Positions 14,190-27,678 of a stretch of DNA of 64,000 nucleotides are shown here, piece by piece (within the stretch, counting starts at the first letter, position 1; the number at the start of each line of letters is the position of its first letter). The DNA is taken from the NCBI GenBank assembly GCA_013397455.1, contig VYZB01000117.1, forward strand, positions 1,048,787 to 1,112,786, given 5' to 3'. The translations under genes were made by a program, and so were the position numbers. The notes under the pieces are model-generated. The model was given only the letters and a program-made list of their open reading frames with translations. It did no database searches and was not told the DNA's origin. This stretch comes from Crotophaga sulcirostris (taxonomy: Eukaryota; Chordata; Aves; Cuculiformes; Crotophagidae).

Positions 14190-14485
14190 GCCTTATTGCA
14201 GTGGCAAGAACTCAGAGGTGGCAGTTACGTAGATGGTAAAGTTTCCTGCTCACTGCTCAAGAGACTTAGCTTAGAATCCCAGCCCAGGCCAGACTTCTTC
14301 AGCCACATGAGCCAAGTCACTTCTCTATCACATCCTATGGCACCCATTCTTAAAAAAAAGTGACAACAGCACTTCCATTTCTTATAGACATGCTCTGAAG
14401 TAGGGCACATATTGAATTAGTAATGTTTGCACAGGTTCAAATGAGCCAAATGTTACCTAAATGCTGTATTTGGATAAATAAAGAA
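14190..14485 (+). repeat. ancient MIR-like SINE relic with tRNA-type head
   Basis: The order of blocks fits a MIR-type SINE on the plus strand. First comes a tRNA-like head with a B-box-like CTTAGAATCCCAGCCC near 14270. Then CCAAGTCACTTCTCT near 14312 matches the usual 'ggcaagtcacttctct' block. Then ACAACAGCACTTCC near 14363 matches the 'aacagcacttcc' block. The tail, TTCAAATGAGCC to ATGCTGTATTTGG, matches the usual end. Divergence is high, as expected for an element older than birds. Confidence 0.55.
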
Positions 14486-16120
14486 CTGTCAGTGTAAGGC
14501 AATCCTTTAACTACCATGATCTTAACTCCCCATCTCAGCTTTCCTATCTAACAAGGAACATGGCAGTATCTGAAGGAGTGGTCAAATATTTTGGGCTCCT
14601 TGTGTACCTTCCACACTGCTGCATGGGTACAGACTGCCTAAGCATCTTATTAATTTCTTCCATTTATTCTTTTTTTCCATAAGCCTTGACTGAGTAACAA
14701 CACAGGGAACAACAAGTCCGAAGAACAGACAGAAAAGGAACACCTGCCAGACAAATATAACTGGTATATATATGCACCCATCTGAGTCAAGCAGGGTGGG
14801 CAATTAACTAAATCATTTAATCCATCCCTTCTGAGCTCTCTGTATGTAAATGTAATCGGGACATTCTAGTCAATCGCTACGTGCAATAGATTTAAAGGTC
14901 TCTTAAAAGAAAAGATTACTGCAGGATTTTATACATCTTAAGGGCTTTTTATCTCTGCTTGTAGAGGAATTTGTTAGGGGCTATGTAATACCTCTATCTA
15001 TTCCACAAACACACTTTGCATTTCTAGGATGCACTGCAAGCAATTTGGCTAATACGCTTCATTTGGAAAAGATCAACAAAAGCCAGGTGAAGAGCCACAA
15101 GAAGTATCTTTTCTGTCACTTCATAAAAGCTCCAGTCTGTGTCATCATGTCCACAGTTTACAAATGTGCATGCTAGAATTTCTAAATAAGGTTTATGGTT
15201 GCTTGCTAAATGCAGAAGATTGCTTAAAACAACCATCAAGCACTTAGCCTAGCCTAATTTTCTAAGACCTAAAGGCTTTTTAGTGGAACTAAGCACCTAC
15301 AGCACATCTGAAATTCAAAGCATTTAAAATCAGCATACCTTTTTCAACAGTATCAAGTCAAATGACCTTAAATAACCTGTCTAGGACCTTTAAATGAGTC
15401 CTCTTCCATTACTGCATACCTGAAACTAATTTTTTCAATGACTTTGGGAAAAATCATGTCCTTAACAGACATGTCACTGATAGTTAAGCAGCAACTGAAA
15501 CACTTTGTACTTGAAACCTATTTATGTACTGCCAAAAAACCCCAACAAATAAAATAAAGAGTAAATCCCCACTTTTAGAAGGATTTTTTTATCCTGCTAC
15601 CGAGAGAATACAAATACCTTTGTCTTTGGTTACTCTTGAGAAGCAGCAATGCAGGGACCCATACCCTGTGGGAGCTCCCGGCGCTGCAGACTACAACACA
15701 CTTGCAGATGAGGACAGACTTCAGATAGTTCTCTTTTTACCTCGCTTGATTTTTTTGAAGCTGAACACTGGTGTAGAGATGAATAGGATGGGGCTATTCA
15801 GCAGAATACAAGATTCTCTGGAAAGTATTTCCAGGAAACATAAATTGTCAGGTATCAACTGACTTAAGCTGGGATCAGAAGAGAAGCCAAGGTGCTCTAC
15901 AAAAGCAATCAGGATGACAGTTTAGACCCGACTCTCCTTCCCATAGACATGAGCTTCTTTAGGATTTTTGAACCATTTGAAACTTGTGGGAAACTATGTG
16001 TGGGAATACCAGCAGCAGGTCCCAGAAGACTTAAGAGCATTTTTTCAGTTCTTGGTATATTCTCAATTCACTTTTGCAGATCTAAAAGATTCAAGAATGG
16101 CAGACTCTTCCTAGATGCAT
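14486..16120. other. single-copy sequence, no gene seen
   Basis: No recognisable exon or repeat. The longest frames (15524-15862, 112 codons, and 15892-16224, 110 codons, plus strand) have no known motif. The second runs into the CR1 that follows, so neither is called. Confidence 0.45.
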
Positions 16121-16625
16121 ACAGAATCATAGAATCACCTCAGTTGGAAAGGACCCAAAAGTATCATCAAGTCCAACTCCTACTCCTACATAGGACACTC
16201 CCAACATTCACATCATGTGACTGAGGCCATTGTCCAAATGCTTCTGTAATATTGGCAGACTGGGTGCTGTGACTGCTTCCCTGGGGAGTTGTCCCAGTGC
16301 TCCACCACCTGCTGGGTGAATAACTTCTTCCTAATATCCAGTCTAAACCTTCCCTGGCACAGCTTCCTGCCACTATCTCTAGTCCTGTCATAGGTCACCA
16401 GAGAGATGAAATCAGCACCTATTACTCCTCTTTCCCTTGTGAGAAGGCAGTAAACAGCTATGAGATCCTCTCTCGGTCTCCTCTTCTCCAGGCTGAACAG
16501 ACCAAGTGCCTTCAGTCACTCCTCATAAAACTTCCCCTCTAGACCCTTCACCAGCTTTGTGGCCTCCTCTGGACACTCTCCAGTAGTTTGATGTCCAAAA
16601 CGGCACACAGTACTCAAGGTGGGAG
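16121..16625 (-). mobile_element. CR1 LINE 3' part, TTCTATGAT-tail group
   Basis: It starts on the plus strand with AGAATCATAGAATCACCTCA, the reversed ATTCTATGAT-type tail, followed by the reversed 3' UTR and the pol C-terminus. On the minus strand the words RLDIRKKLF and YDRTRDSG correspond to LDIRKKFF and SDRTRG of other copies. Frameshifts break the frame (two overlapping short frames at 16167-16398). The copy is truncated near 16625. It differs in sequence from the TACTGTGA group and is probably an older subfamily. Confidence 0.9.
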
Positions 16626-17672
16626 TTAAAGATGATGTCTCCCTCAGCATTTCCAATGCATCCAGCACCCTAATGAAACTAAGAAGTAAACACAAGGAGA
16701 CTCACAAAACCTATCATTCCTTTAGCATGGCCAGCAGATACGACAGAACTGTTATGTCTCTTCACTCCCAAGTTTTGGCTTTCTGTGCTGTGGTAACAGA
16801 GATCAGTTTGTCCTGCAACAGTGCTGAGCCCCACCACATCGCTGACCCTGGGGTGAGCAGGGGCCACCCTGCCTTGCTGCTCTGCCACTGAGGCACACCC
16901 CTGCCTCTATCTGTACATTGGGTGGGAGGTGGTGTATCTAGGGTACTGGGATCATCAAAAGGAGGAGGTATTTGAAAGAGAAATGTAGAGGGTAAAAAAG
17001 GAAGGGAAGAACCTTTGGGCACTGGAGAACTCGCCCTACAATCAGCCAAGGGTTTAGTGATGTCACCTTCCCGCCCCACTCCAATCTTTTAACATGGAAG
17101 AAAACATCAGTCAGAAGGGGAAAGCAAAGATGTTTTCATGAAGCAGTTAAACCCCAAAATGTAACCCCCTTGCTCCCTGAAACAGGGGTGTGGGGATGTC
17201 TTAACTCAGAGTCCTGAGATCAGTTGACTTGGAAATATTATGAGGACAAGCGCTGACAATTTACAACCACCCAGAGACAGTTTGATTTGCCTCTATCTGA
17301 GGACAGAAAAAAAGAAATAAGTCATAGGGACAAACCGTCCTTTCAGGACATCAGCCTGAAATAGGTTTCACATATTCTTTATATCCTACAAAGGTGAAAT
17401 AAATCTGAGGGACAGCAGAGAGGACACAGCGACACAGCCTGCTATAGGTCCATTTTCTTTCTACGTCATCTGTGTGAAACAGTCTTTTGAGGGCTTAATG
17501 TCATTTGTCAGCTCTGCCTACACACACCTCCTGGGGAAGGGCCTGAATAGAGATTTCCATGCCTCCAAATTTTTCATAATGTCTCACACTGGCAGTTCAG
17601 GTAACCTCCTTAGTGTCATGCAGAAAGGAAACTGACAAGCAGAGTAGAGAGAGAAGGAGCATCATGAGGAAG
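16626..17672. other. single-copy sequence, no gene seen
   Basis: Slightly GC-richer than the surroundings around 16.8-17.0 kb, where several overlapping frames are open on both strands. None shows a recognisable motif, and no repeat was identified. Confidence 0.45.
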
Positions 17673-17928
17673 ATGGACTCAAGCTTCGTCAGGGAAAGTT
17701 TAGGCTTGATATTAGGAAAAAGTTCTTCACTGAAAGGGTGATTAGCCATTGGAATGCGCTGCCCAGGGAGGTGGTGGAGTCACCAACCCTGGAGGTGTTT
17801 AAGAGGAGATTGGATGAGGCACTCAGTGCCCTGGTTTAGATGATGAGTTGGTGTTAGTGTTGGGTTATAGACTGGACTCGATTATCTCAGAGGTCCTTTC
17901 CAACCTTGTAATACTGTGATACTGTGAT
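17673..17928 (+). mobile_element. CR1 LINE 256-bp 3' end, TACTGTGA-tail group
   Basis: A 256-bp plus-strand copy that begins ATGGACTCAAGCTTCGTC, reads through the last part of pol and the 3' UTR, and ends in AATACTGTGATACTGTGAT. It is the same length and starts at the same element position as the copy at 33443-33698. It differs from that copy only by scattered substitutions. Confidence 0.93.
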
Positions 17929-20900
17929 GAAGGTGTAAGGGTGTACAAGGCTGGGGAAGGGGAAACAGAGGATGAAGTGAGGGAGGACTCATGAATTCCA
18001 AAAGAGGAAGGCTGGGGTGTGTGTCAGGGCAAACTTAAAGTGAGAATAGTGGGAAAGCTGAGATACAAGTCATAGCAAAATCATGTTGGGAAGCTGCTTG
18101 CAACAGTTACATACTGATTTTCTCCTAAATCCTTTTAGGTGTGCAGCTGCCTGAGGCCAGCCCGGCAGACACCAGGAGTAAGATCTGTTTTGCTGCACAA
18201 TTGCAGGGCAAATCCCTTTTGAAGGAGAGGCAGGCACCTGTGTGTATTTTAAGACCACTGGCCCTGGAGGTCTGAAGCTTTCCAAACACCAGGCACTGTG
18301 CTAGGCAATTTTATCTCTACTGCAAGTCTTTGAGAGCAGAGAAAGCCTAAAACACACACAAAGCATTTTGCAAATAAATGCATTCAAATTGAGCATTTCC
18401 ACTGTCAGCTGGGGGGTATTTTGGTACACAGTACTGAATCTGGAACCGTCACAGAGAAAAGTAATGGTGCTATTCAGGTTTTAACTTAGGCTTCACATAT
18501 ACAGCAACTAGATGGTTCTTCTCCAGACTTTGGGAGGTCAGTGCCACATGCCAGAGAAAACGAAAGCAAGTTGCTGGTGGTGGCAGCACAGACTCCTTCC
18601 TTCACAAAACTGCAGCCTTTCTGCACACTATTCTCAGCCAGGCCATAAATCCCTCTTCACACTAATTTATTGCACTGTGTACTTTGAATTTACGTGAAGA
18701 CAGCTTCATAAAAGAGCATGCAACCTGCCTTACGCTCTGCAATGGCATAAAAAAAGATTTAGTGTAGACAAGAATGAGGACTGAAGGGATAGTACCAGTG
18801 GGAAGTCTGGTCCTGTGACCAAATTAATACAACGACAGCCAATCTGAAATTCATCTTTTCTAGCAAAATTGTGAGGTACCTTGACAGTCTCCATGACAAC
18901 ATAGCCCAGCCTTGTGTTACAAGATGCTTAAGCAGGAAAGCATCTAAAAGTACGGTGCCTGAGGAAAGTCTTTCAAAAAAAAAAAAAGATGTCCCACAGG
19001 GTTTCAGTTTCTTCTCCCACCTTATTCAGATTATTTTCCATGTGTTTATCTTTTTCTTTTCTGGAACTTCAGATAAAGAAGGAATTTTAAATACTCATCC
19101 AACTACACCACTTGTTATTTAAAATTAAAAAGACATGCACAGAAACAATGAATAACACTGAAATCTGAAGCATTTTTTCTATGGTCCAAGTACTAAAACC
19201 TTGTGACTTAATAGATTTTTGGTTTCCAGAAGAGCTGTGTTGGTTGTCAGTCACTGTGGCCAGAAGTGCCAACCTTCAAAACCAGTCATCCACAGTGTAT
19301 GTAACTAAAATATAAGGTATTAATTTTATATAGAATATACTTTAATACAAGATTCTTCTATGGCAAAAGAGAAAATACTTTTACATCAGGTAGGTTCTGG
19401 AGCACACTGGGATTCAGCTGCCTAAATGGAGATGTCTGATACCACTTGAGATGCTTCAGGCCTCCCTGCTAGCCTCCAGCTGCTACTCCACAAGAGACCA
19501 GGGCTCCTGCAGGTCTTGTATCACTTCTGTCAGCTCTGTGTCCATAACTCAGCCATCAGAACATATAACATCCAAGTTAAGGACCTGAGAGTAACCAGCA
19601 TTTGGCATTATTAGAGTCAATAGCCTTCAGAGGCCAGGATTTAATCCCATAAATCTTACCTAGCACATACGCAGAGTAAAAATACTATTATTAAAACAAT
19701 AATCAAATGCTTAGTTTAGATGCCATCTCTAGGAAAAGCCTAGATCTTTCTTATTTCAGGGTCCATTGCACTGATTTCAGTGTTGCTGTGAAACACTGTG
19801 AAACAGTGTTGCATTAGGTCCCAATCAAGGCTTAGAAGTGCAAAAACCAGGGCCTCGAAATAGCCCCCTTGCCTACAGGCCCAGTTTCCCAGCAAAGCTT
19901 TCCATCAGGATCACAGAAACAGATGTGGAACAGAATATTAAAATAATTCTTATTAAGTTAACATGGCTAGAGAATTACGCTGCAAACAAATAAGCCAGGT
20001 AGGGATTTATATAAGCTTTAATACAATCTTTTATCAGAGCTGAGGTGTTCCTAATTAAACTATGGAAAACAGTACTTAATGAATCTGTAAATAAATACCA
20101 GCAGGAGAGATGACAGAGCCAGAGAATACCTACCAAGGGAGCTTTGATCTCCAGAGGAGAGTTAGAAAGAGTAAAGTAAGATCAGAACTGTTAGAGCACC
20201 CCAGCTCACCTCACTAATGGACATCCCAAAGCAGAAACACATGAGCACCCAGGAGAACACCCACAACCTTCTACCTTCCCTCTTACTCTGCACCTTCATT
20301 TCTAGTAATTTCAGTGGAGTGTAACATCACTAAACATTCAAAACAGTCATCAGTTCAGACGTCCTTTGAAGTCTCTACTTTCACACACTACATTTCACTG
20401 TTTGAAACCACTGCTAACGTGCCAGCATGTTCTACCTGGCATTACTTTGATTAAAAGAGTGTCTGCAATATCTTGCCAAGTCCAGGAAACCACATTTAAG
20501 GGTCTATAGAAAAAGTTACCCGACTTCATGACAGAAAAGAGGTCACCCAGAATGAGTTAACCACTAAACTCCAGTCGAGCCAGATAAATGGCATGCAAAA
20601 GCTCCACAGAACCAAGACTTCAGGTGAGTCAAACAGGATATGAAGTTTAGTCATTCTGCTCCAGGGGAAGGTAGGTACCTGATTCCCTGGGAGCGGGGCT
20701 GTTTTATTATTTTACTCTTGTGGAACACTCCTCTGCAATAAAAATGCAGTATTTTAATCACTTATTATGGATGCCACCCATCCCTCTGCCCACATCCTGT
20801 TACTTTGTAAGCCCTGCTGAGACAACCAGCCTCTACAACAGTCAAAGTGGCAGTCCACAACTTCTGTTCCTTCTGGAAATGATTCTGCCTTTCTTCCAGG

Positions 20901-23900
20901 ACAGTGTGTCACATGGTTCTCCCAGCATCGCTGCAGGAAATTCAAATAAGCTACAAAAAAACTCAACTACCAAACCAAACAACCTGCAGTTCCCAACACC
21001 CATGTCTGTATATTCAGCTCTCCCTTAGGTCCTCAATAGTTCTCAATATGCTGACAACTAGAATGTTGTTTGGAGGTCTTCTCCTCCTTTAGCTCTCCTC
21101 AGCAGTATTCAGCAAACAGTTAAACAATTAATACAATTATATTTTAGCTAGTCTGCAGTATAATTCCACAAGACTTTCTGCAGTAGGACTCCACATTGCA
21201 GTTGCATCCTGTGGGAACTACTTAAAGGTACAAAATCTCCTACCACTTACAGCTTTCCAAATACACTCCTCCTCCACTGCTTCCTTTCCCAGGGGGTTGG
21301 AGGTCAACGGTAATTTTTTCTCAGATCTTTTACTTCCATCTTGCTCTCAACTTTTTTTTCTTTTTCTCTTTTTAAAAAGATCACATTTATGAATTTTCTC
21401 AGCCCTGACAGTCAAACTCACTTGAACAGATGAGCCTATTAATTCATCCAAACCAGTCAATCCCAGGTGAAGACTACATCATGTCTTAAGATGGAATCAG
21501 TACAACAGTTTACCACTACAACAATGCTCCTTTCTCAGGCACTCTCTGGAAGATCTTCTGCTGCTCTAGAAGCAGCAGGCATACAGATATTTCACCCAGG
21601 AAGAAAAAAAATAAAAAGAAGGCAGAGTATTCTTACATTAGGAAGCTTAATTTCATTTACATGAATAACCTAATAGAACTGTGTACAAGTCCATAACTTA
21701 CAGGACAACTTCACACAAGCCACTGAGCTGGAAAGTCAAGCTGGGGATGAGCAAATAAACAAACAGATTACTCTTTTCATTTTGTTTGAATAATTTGTTT
21801 CAATACGTTTTTTATTGCATTGTGCTTCATTATGTATACTAATATACCAAGATCCTCAAGGAAAGCTCACAGACTAGCATCCTAATTTCCATGTGCAACA
21901 CAGAAGAAAAATTTTTGAACCTCCATACAACATGAATTTCCCTTATTTTATTGGTAAATACCTCAAACTGTTACCTTTGCCTCAGATAACTAAAACAATA
22001 TGATGGTGAGAAGAGAATGCCACCATCATGGGGAAGAGAATAACATTAATAAAGTTACAGATTACATGGTATTTCACCTCCTTTACAATCAGTTTCTGAC
22101 AGCTGATCTTGACACCTCATATAAACAGGAGTCTTCAATGAAATTCAATTACAGGAAGAAAATAACCAAAATTTTGCACAATAATGAACTAACATCAAGA
22201 CTGACAGACAACTAGAAGATTTGAAATGCTTCCTTGTACAGAGAACAATATTGATCTGCAACATCTATTTCCAGTCTTACTTTACTCCTCTATACTATTC
22301 CAAAACAAAAAAAACCTTTTCCTTTCTAAATCTGTTTTTCTCAGTCTTCATTCTTTCTTACTTCAAATAACTTACCAGTTTCAATGAGCTTGTTCTCCTG
22401 GAAGGTGCCTTTTTAGAATAAGACTACATGCCTTAGAAGGCAGAGTGTTTATAGGAGAAGCTCCACCACAATCTAGATTATGTTAAGTGGTGGGAAGGAC
22501 TAAGATCCTAAACAAGTACTTACATATTCATCTACACCCACAGCATCACTGACAACATTGGGCGAGCTTGTTTTGCTGCAAGCTGTGGCCCATGTCAAAG
22601 CATATAGTTTATATGTATATTATTAAAGCTTGGTTTTGTTTTGTTTCTTCTTCTGTAAGTGAATGTGTTGGCATAAGGAGCAGCAATCAATCCCTTTAGA
22701 CACTTATGCATTTAATACAGCAGTGTTTGAAACAGCATAACAATGGAGATAGTAGCTGAATAAAATTTTACTTGAGTGATGCAGATCAATACATTTTGTG
22801 ATAATGAGATTGCACTATAACATGTAGCTGACCATGATGATTGCCAGCCTAAGTCAGACCTGGGACAAAGGTATTCATGTGATTTCCACCCACCACCACC
22901 CTCTTTTTTTTTGTCTGGAACAGAACTCTTGTTTTCAGTGGTAATTTCAGACCTGATGTTTATGAAACTGGGAGTCTAAAACTGAAGTTGGAGTCAAAAG
23001 TGGTTAATTCCTCCGAAAAAAAAAACAACAACAAAACAACCAACACAGCAGGCTTTTTGAGTCTTTTATAATATTTTGAGCATTTTCACTCACACCATGC
23101 AGCTATACTAGGGAAAAGTATAAGTATTAGGCTTGCTTGTTTCACCTGAATATAAAGTAGAGATTTGCTCTGAATCTTTCCTAAAAGCAAAAGAATGTGC
23201 TACTTTTTGCCAGCTGAAGTCCTTTCCAACTCAGAAATCTTCTGTTTATGAATAAAAATAGCACTGTGGTGACAGGGCTGTGTTCTGCCTTTCTCTCTAG
23301 CCCTGAAACAAGACAGCACCTGGCAAGAACCTGTTGGTGTTAATGAGGTGATGTGCAAACATCGATGGTATCAGCCACTCTATTCCTGTGCAATGTGACT
23401 TCTCCCCATGCACCCTCTTGCCCTCTATTCATATAACTACGCAACCACTACATGAAAGGACTTGCCATTTGTTGTTTCTCCTGCATTTTTTGATCTCAGG
23501 TGCTGCACTATTACTTTCTGATCCCTGCTGTGAGGGCAGGTCGTATTTCCAAGGATTCACATTTCAAATATATATGTATTTTTTAACCTTTAGATCCTTT
23601 TTCTATTTTTACTCCTGAAACAATTTCCAAGTTTTCCTGTCCCCTCCCCATTATACCTGTTCTGACTTTTCAAGTTTAAGTCACATGAAGCAGATTGGTT
23701 CTGGTTTATTTTTTTCAGAAGCAGAAAGACAGACCTCCAAGATGAGCTCATTAATTTTTATCTCCCTGCAGAATCTAATTTCTTCCTTACTATCTGCTTC
23801 TGGGTAATTTCAGAGAGGTTTACCAATGTGGACTTGCACAAGTTTAAAAAAAGGAAAAGATCCTTCTAACCCTCAATATTTATTTACTGATGTCTATTAT

Positions 23901-24040
23901 TATTTAGTATAAATACCTCTGTTCCCTCTGTGGTGCTACCTTTCTTTTCTTCCAAGTATATTTAGAAGCAGTTATCTCTACTTTAATCTCATTAAGCATG
24001 GCCTCGGAGTCCCAATTACCTTTGCACACCTGCTCATCCT
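17929..24040. other. single-copy sequence, no gene seen
   Basis: About 6 kb without a recognisable exon or CR1 copy. It contains an A13 run at 18975-18987 and a small perfect hairpin, AACACTG-TGAAA-CAGTGTT, at 19792-19810. Open frames are at most about 100 codons and unremarkable. Confidence 0.5.
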
Positions 24041-25485
24041 ATCATAGAATCATAGAATAGTTTGGGTTGGAAGGTATCTTTAAAGGTCATCTAGTCCAAA
24101 CCCCACCGCTGCGGTCAGGGACATCTTCAACCAGATCAGGTTGCTCAGAGCCGCAATCCAACCTGACCCTAAAGGTTTCCAGGGATGGGGCATCTACTAC
24201 CTCTCTGGGCAATTCACCACCCTCATTTAAAAAAATTTCTTCCTTATATCCAGTCTAAATCTTCTGGTTTAAAAACATTACCCCTTGTCCTGTCACAACA
24301 AGGCCTCCTAAGTTATTTGTCCCCATATTTCTTATAAGCCCCAATTAAGTACTGAAAAACTGCAGTAAAGTCTCCCCAGAGCCTTCTCTTCTCGAGGCTG
24401 AACAACCTAAACTGTCTTATACTGGCTTCATAGGAGAGGTGTTCCACCTCTCTAATCATTTCTGTGTCCCTCCTCTGGACTTGATCCAACAGGTCCATGT
24501 ATTTCTTGTGCAGAGAGTTCCAGAGCCAAATGCAGCACTGCAGGTGGAGTCTCAGCAGAGAGAAGCAGAGGGACAGAATCCTCTGCTGGCCACATTTTTG
24601 ATGCAGCCCAGAATATCATTGGCTTTCTAGGCCATGAGTGCACATTGTTGGCTTATGTTCAGCTTTTCCCTAACCACTAGCCCCAAGTCCTTCACAGCAG
24701 GGCAGCTCTCAATCACATCATATCCCAGCCTCTATAGATATTGGGAGGTTGCCCTGACCCAGGTGCAGGACCACGCACTTGGTCTTGTTGAATCTCATGA
24801 AGTTCACACGGGCCAAACTTCTCAAGCTTGCTCAGGTCCCTCTGGATGGCATCCCTTCCTTCATGCTCATCAACCACACTACTCAGCTTGGTGTTGTCCG
24901 CAAACTTGAGTGTGCACTGAATCCCACTGTCTATGTCACTGATGAAGATATTAAACAGTATTCATCCCCATAGAGACTCCTAAGAGGCACCACTTGTCAC
25001 GTATCTCCATTGACACATTAAGCCATTGACCACTGCACTCTTGATGCAACTATCCAACCAAATTCTCATCCACTTAACAGTCCACCCATGAAATCCGTAT
25101 CTCTCCTACATAAGTGATAAAGTTGTAGTGGGGCATGGTATCAAAAGCCTTACAGAAGGACTTGCCCTTGGTGAAGCTATGCTGGCTGTCTTGAATCACC
25201 TCCCTGTCCTCCATGTGCCCTAACATAGTTCCCAAGGTCCTCCTTTCTACACTTTTTTAAAAATGAGCGTGATGTTTCCCTTTTTCCAGTCACCAGCGAC
25301 CACACCCAACTGCCATGAGTTTTTGGATATCCTGCAGAGTTTCTTGGCAACTCCATCAGCCAATTCTCTCGGGACTCTGGGATGCATTTTGTTAGGTCCT
25401 ATGGACTTGTGTATGTTCAGGTTCCTCAGGTAGTCATGAACTTTATCTTTTCTTAAAGTGAGAGGAACAGAAATGCAGGACACTC
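24041..25485 (-). mobile_element. CR1 LINE, longest copy, internally deleted
   Basis: This copy begins with the reversed tail ATCATAGAATCATAGAATAG. It then runs in reverse through the 3' UTR, the pol C-terminus, the RT palm and fingers, and into the region before the RT. At the far end the minus strand (25247-25483) encodes LNIHKSIGPNKMHPRVPREL and DWKKGNITLIFKK, the start of the CR1 RT. Parts are missing. The reversed block for KAFDT (near 25146) is joined directly to the block for FTKGKS (near 25160), which removes roughly 100 bp. The segment between IFKK and the fingers is also shortened. Many stops are present, so the copy is inactive and moderately old. Confidence 0.92.
25247..25483 (-). 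pseudogene. CR1 pol fragment, RT N-terminal region
   Basis: A 78-codon open stretch covers the start of the CR1 reverse transcriptase. Conserved features are the LRNLNIHKSIGPNKMHPRV block near residues 19-37, followed by ELADGVAK and then the SWQLGVVAGDWKKGNITLIF segment that leads into the fingers domain. This is only a slice of a protein normally several hundred residues long. The catalytic palm is not in this frame, and the next part of the element is deleted and frameshifted. It lies inside the CR1 copy at 24041-25485 and has no independent promoter or function that I can see. Confidence 0.8.
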
Positions 25486-27584
25486 ACATTTCTGCACTTG
25501 ACAGGTCTGAGGTATTACAAATTGTAGCAAACATATCAGGTAAGATTCATCAGGCAACGAGAGCCAATATCTAAACCGGGGCAGAACCTCAGGCTCAGTG
25601 TTGCTGTGTCACTATGCCTACATCTCTTTCAATTAAATGGCCCTTAGATGAGTGAGGAACATTAAGATAATAAAGTAACACAGCATTCAAACATGAGTGG
25701 TAGCTCACTACTTAATGTAGCTACCAGGAATTGCTGTTCAAGGGAAAAAGTTTCCATGTGACAGTGATCCATTCTTCAAAGGACACTGTAGACTACTCTA
25801 AATTCTAATCTCAGAAAGTCTGCAATTACATATTTTAGAAAACAGATGGCTAGGACAAGATGTGGTAAAATAATACAAGATAACCAATGCTCTAGAGAAG
25901 ATTCTTTCTTTCTCATGAGTCCAGATAGATGTTCGAGGAAATTAAAAGGTGAAGAATGAAAAGTAGATCAAAAGAATGTAATTTTTAATTCAACATGTGA
26001 TTAAACTGTAATTAATTGCTATAGAATGGGGATGAGGCCAAAAAATAACAGAATTCTAAATGGTATAGAACATCTACATACGTATCAGGAGTACTCACAA
26101 TTACTTTTATTGATGATTAAAATTTTTAATTAAAATAATTCACCCTATCAAAATATTATGACAGGATGTCGAATTTCATGCTGTAGTACTCAAGAGAATC
26201 TCCAAACATTAAAGACTCTGGATGAATCTCAGCTCACAGAACCAATTATTCACATCTTCCAGTTAATTCTGACACTTCAATCCTACCCTATGGTTTGAAA
26301 TGAATTAGGTTGGGCCTCTGCTTCTCTCAGGCTAATTGGAATTTCTCAGCCCTAGACCATACTGTCCTTGTGTGTAGATTGTCTGATAACTGTAGATGCT
26401 GAAGGACACGTTGCTACCCATTACTTCAAAACATATCTCCATGAGCAATTGTATATGACTATTTATCAGCTCAAACTGCAGAGTAGAATATAAACCATAT
26501 CCAGTTTTCTCCTGTTCTCTCCAATATGATAATTTCTAGTTTCTCTTTAAAACTTATCGCCTTCCTGGTTTTCCATTAGCTTACTACTGACTTGGAAAAA
26601 AAAAAATTCAGCATGGCTCACCATGGAGACATGACTGTATACAGACATAGAATGTGGTATGTCCTTGGAGAACCAAGGACTGAAAGCAGAGATATTATCT
26701 TTTAGTGGACCAATTCATGTGAACTCCAGAAATGGTTTCCATCTCACATGTGTCTGACCTGGTGATGCTAACTTAAATGTACTTCTTCATATCCTCTGTT
26801 AAGTGCTAAGGCTAATGACTTTGACATTCAGATCAATAATCCTTTGAAGTAGTCTGAAGTGCATTTAGAGTGGAGGAAGCTGTAATATACTAAATCCCTG
26901 GGGACACACCTTGTATCTCTTCAAAACAGTTACAGCATAGGCACTGTGAAGTCTACCTTGGTCATGCTGCTCTGCTAGCTCAGTCCAGAGCTGTTCTGGA
27001 GAAACTGCTGGCAGGCCAAGCCTACTCCCTCTTTAATTTGACTGCTTAGGGTGCCAATTAGTACATATTGATAGGAACTCCAGTATGATAAGAAATCAAT
27101 TGTATGCCCAAAGGGAGAGCAAAAAACTTATTTCCTGTTAGGAGGAAATAAAATCATGCAGGTTATTGCGAAAATTAGAAACCCAAGTGAAATGTACAAA
27201 CTTGAATGCAGCTGACTTTAGTTGTTAAATTTGAAGCATATGCCTTTCCTAGCTGCTGTTAGATTAAACTTGATAAAGATCAAACTAAAATAAAGATTCA
27301 TGCTTTGCTGGTAGGTCTGACTGGTTAACATTGTCAGATTTCAGTCAAGTCTCCTGCATATCAAATGGGGTTCAGCCTACAGCAGAAACGAGTAAGAGAG
27401 AACTAGAAGCACATAATCACCAACACTGAAAGATAAGGGAGTGAATCATGTTACAGTACAAGAGCAGAAACATGAGGCTTGCCCCCCACTCCAGAATAAA
27501 TTTCGAACTACACATTACATCCTTCTGTTTACCATTTTTTTCTTTTTGAAATTGTCCCCTGCAGTTGATTCACTCACTATAAGT
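25486..27584. other. single-copy sequence, no gene seen
   Basis: AT-rich, with no recognisable exon, RNA gene or repeat. Confidence 0.5.
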
Positions 27585-27678
27585 TATCGCAGTATTACAA
27601 GGTTGGAAAGGACCTTTGAGATCATCAAGTCCAACCTATAACCCAACACTAACACCAACTCATGATCTAAACCATGAC
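27585..27678 (-). mobile_element. CR1 LINE, very short 3' end, TACTGTGA-tail group
   Basis: Only the last 94 bp of the element are present. The reversed tail TATCGCAGTATTACAAGG is followed by the 3' UTR and breaks off at AAACCATG. It is one of two such very short copies; the other is at 44959. Confidence 0.9.

Noticed and set aside
18284..18312. Words AGGCACTGTGCTAGGCA resembling the MIR core
   Set aside because: The match is short and isolated, with no other MIR block next to it.
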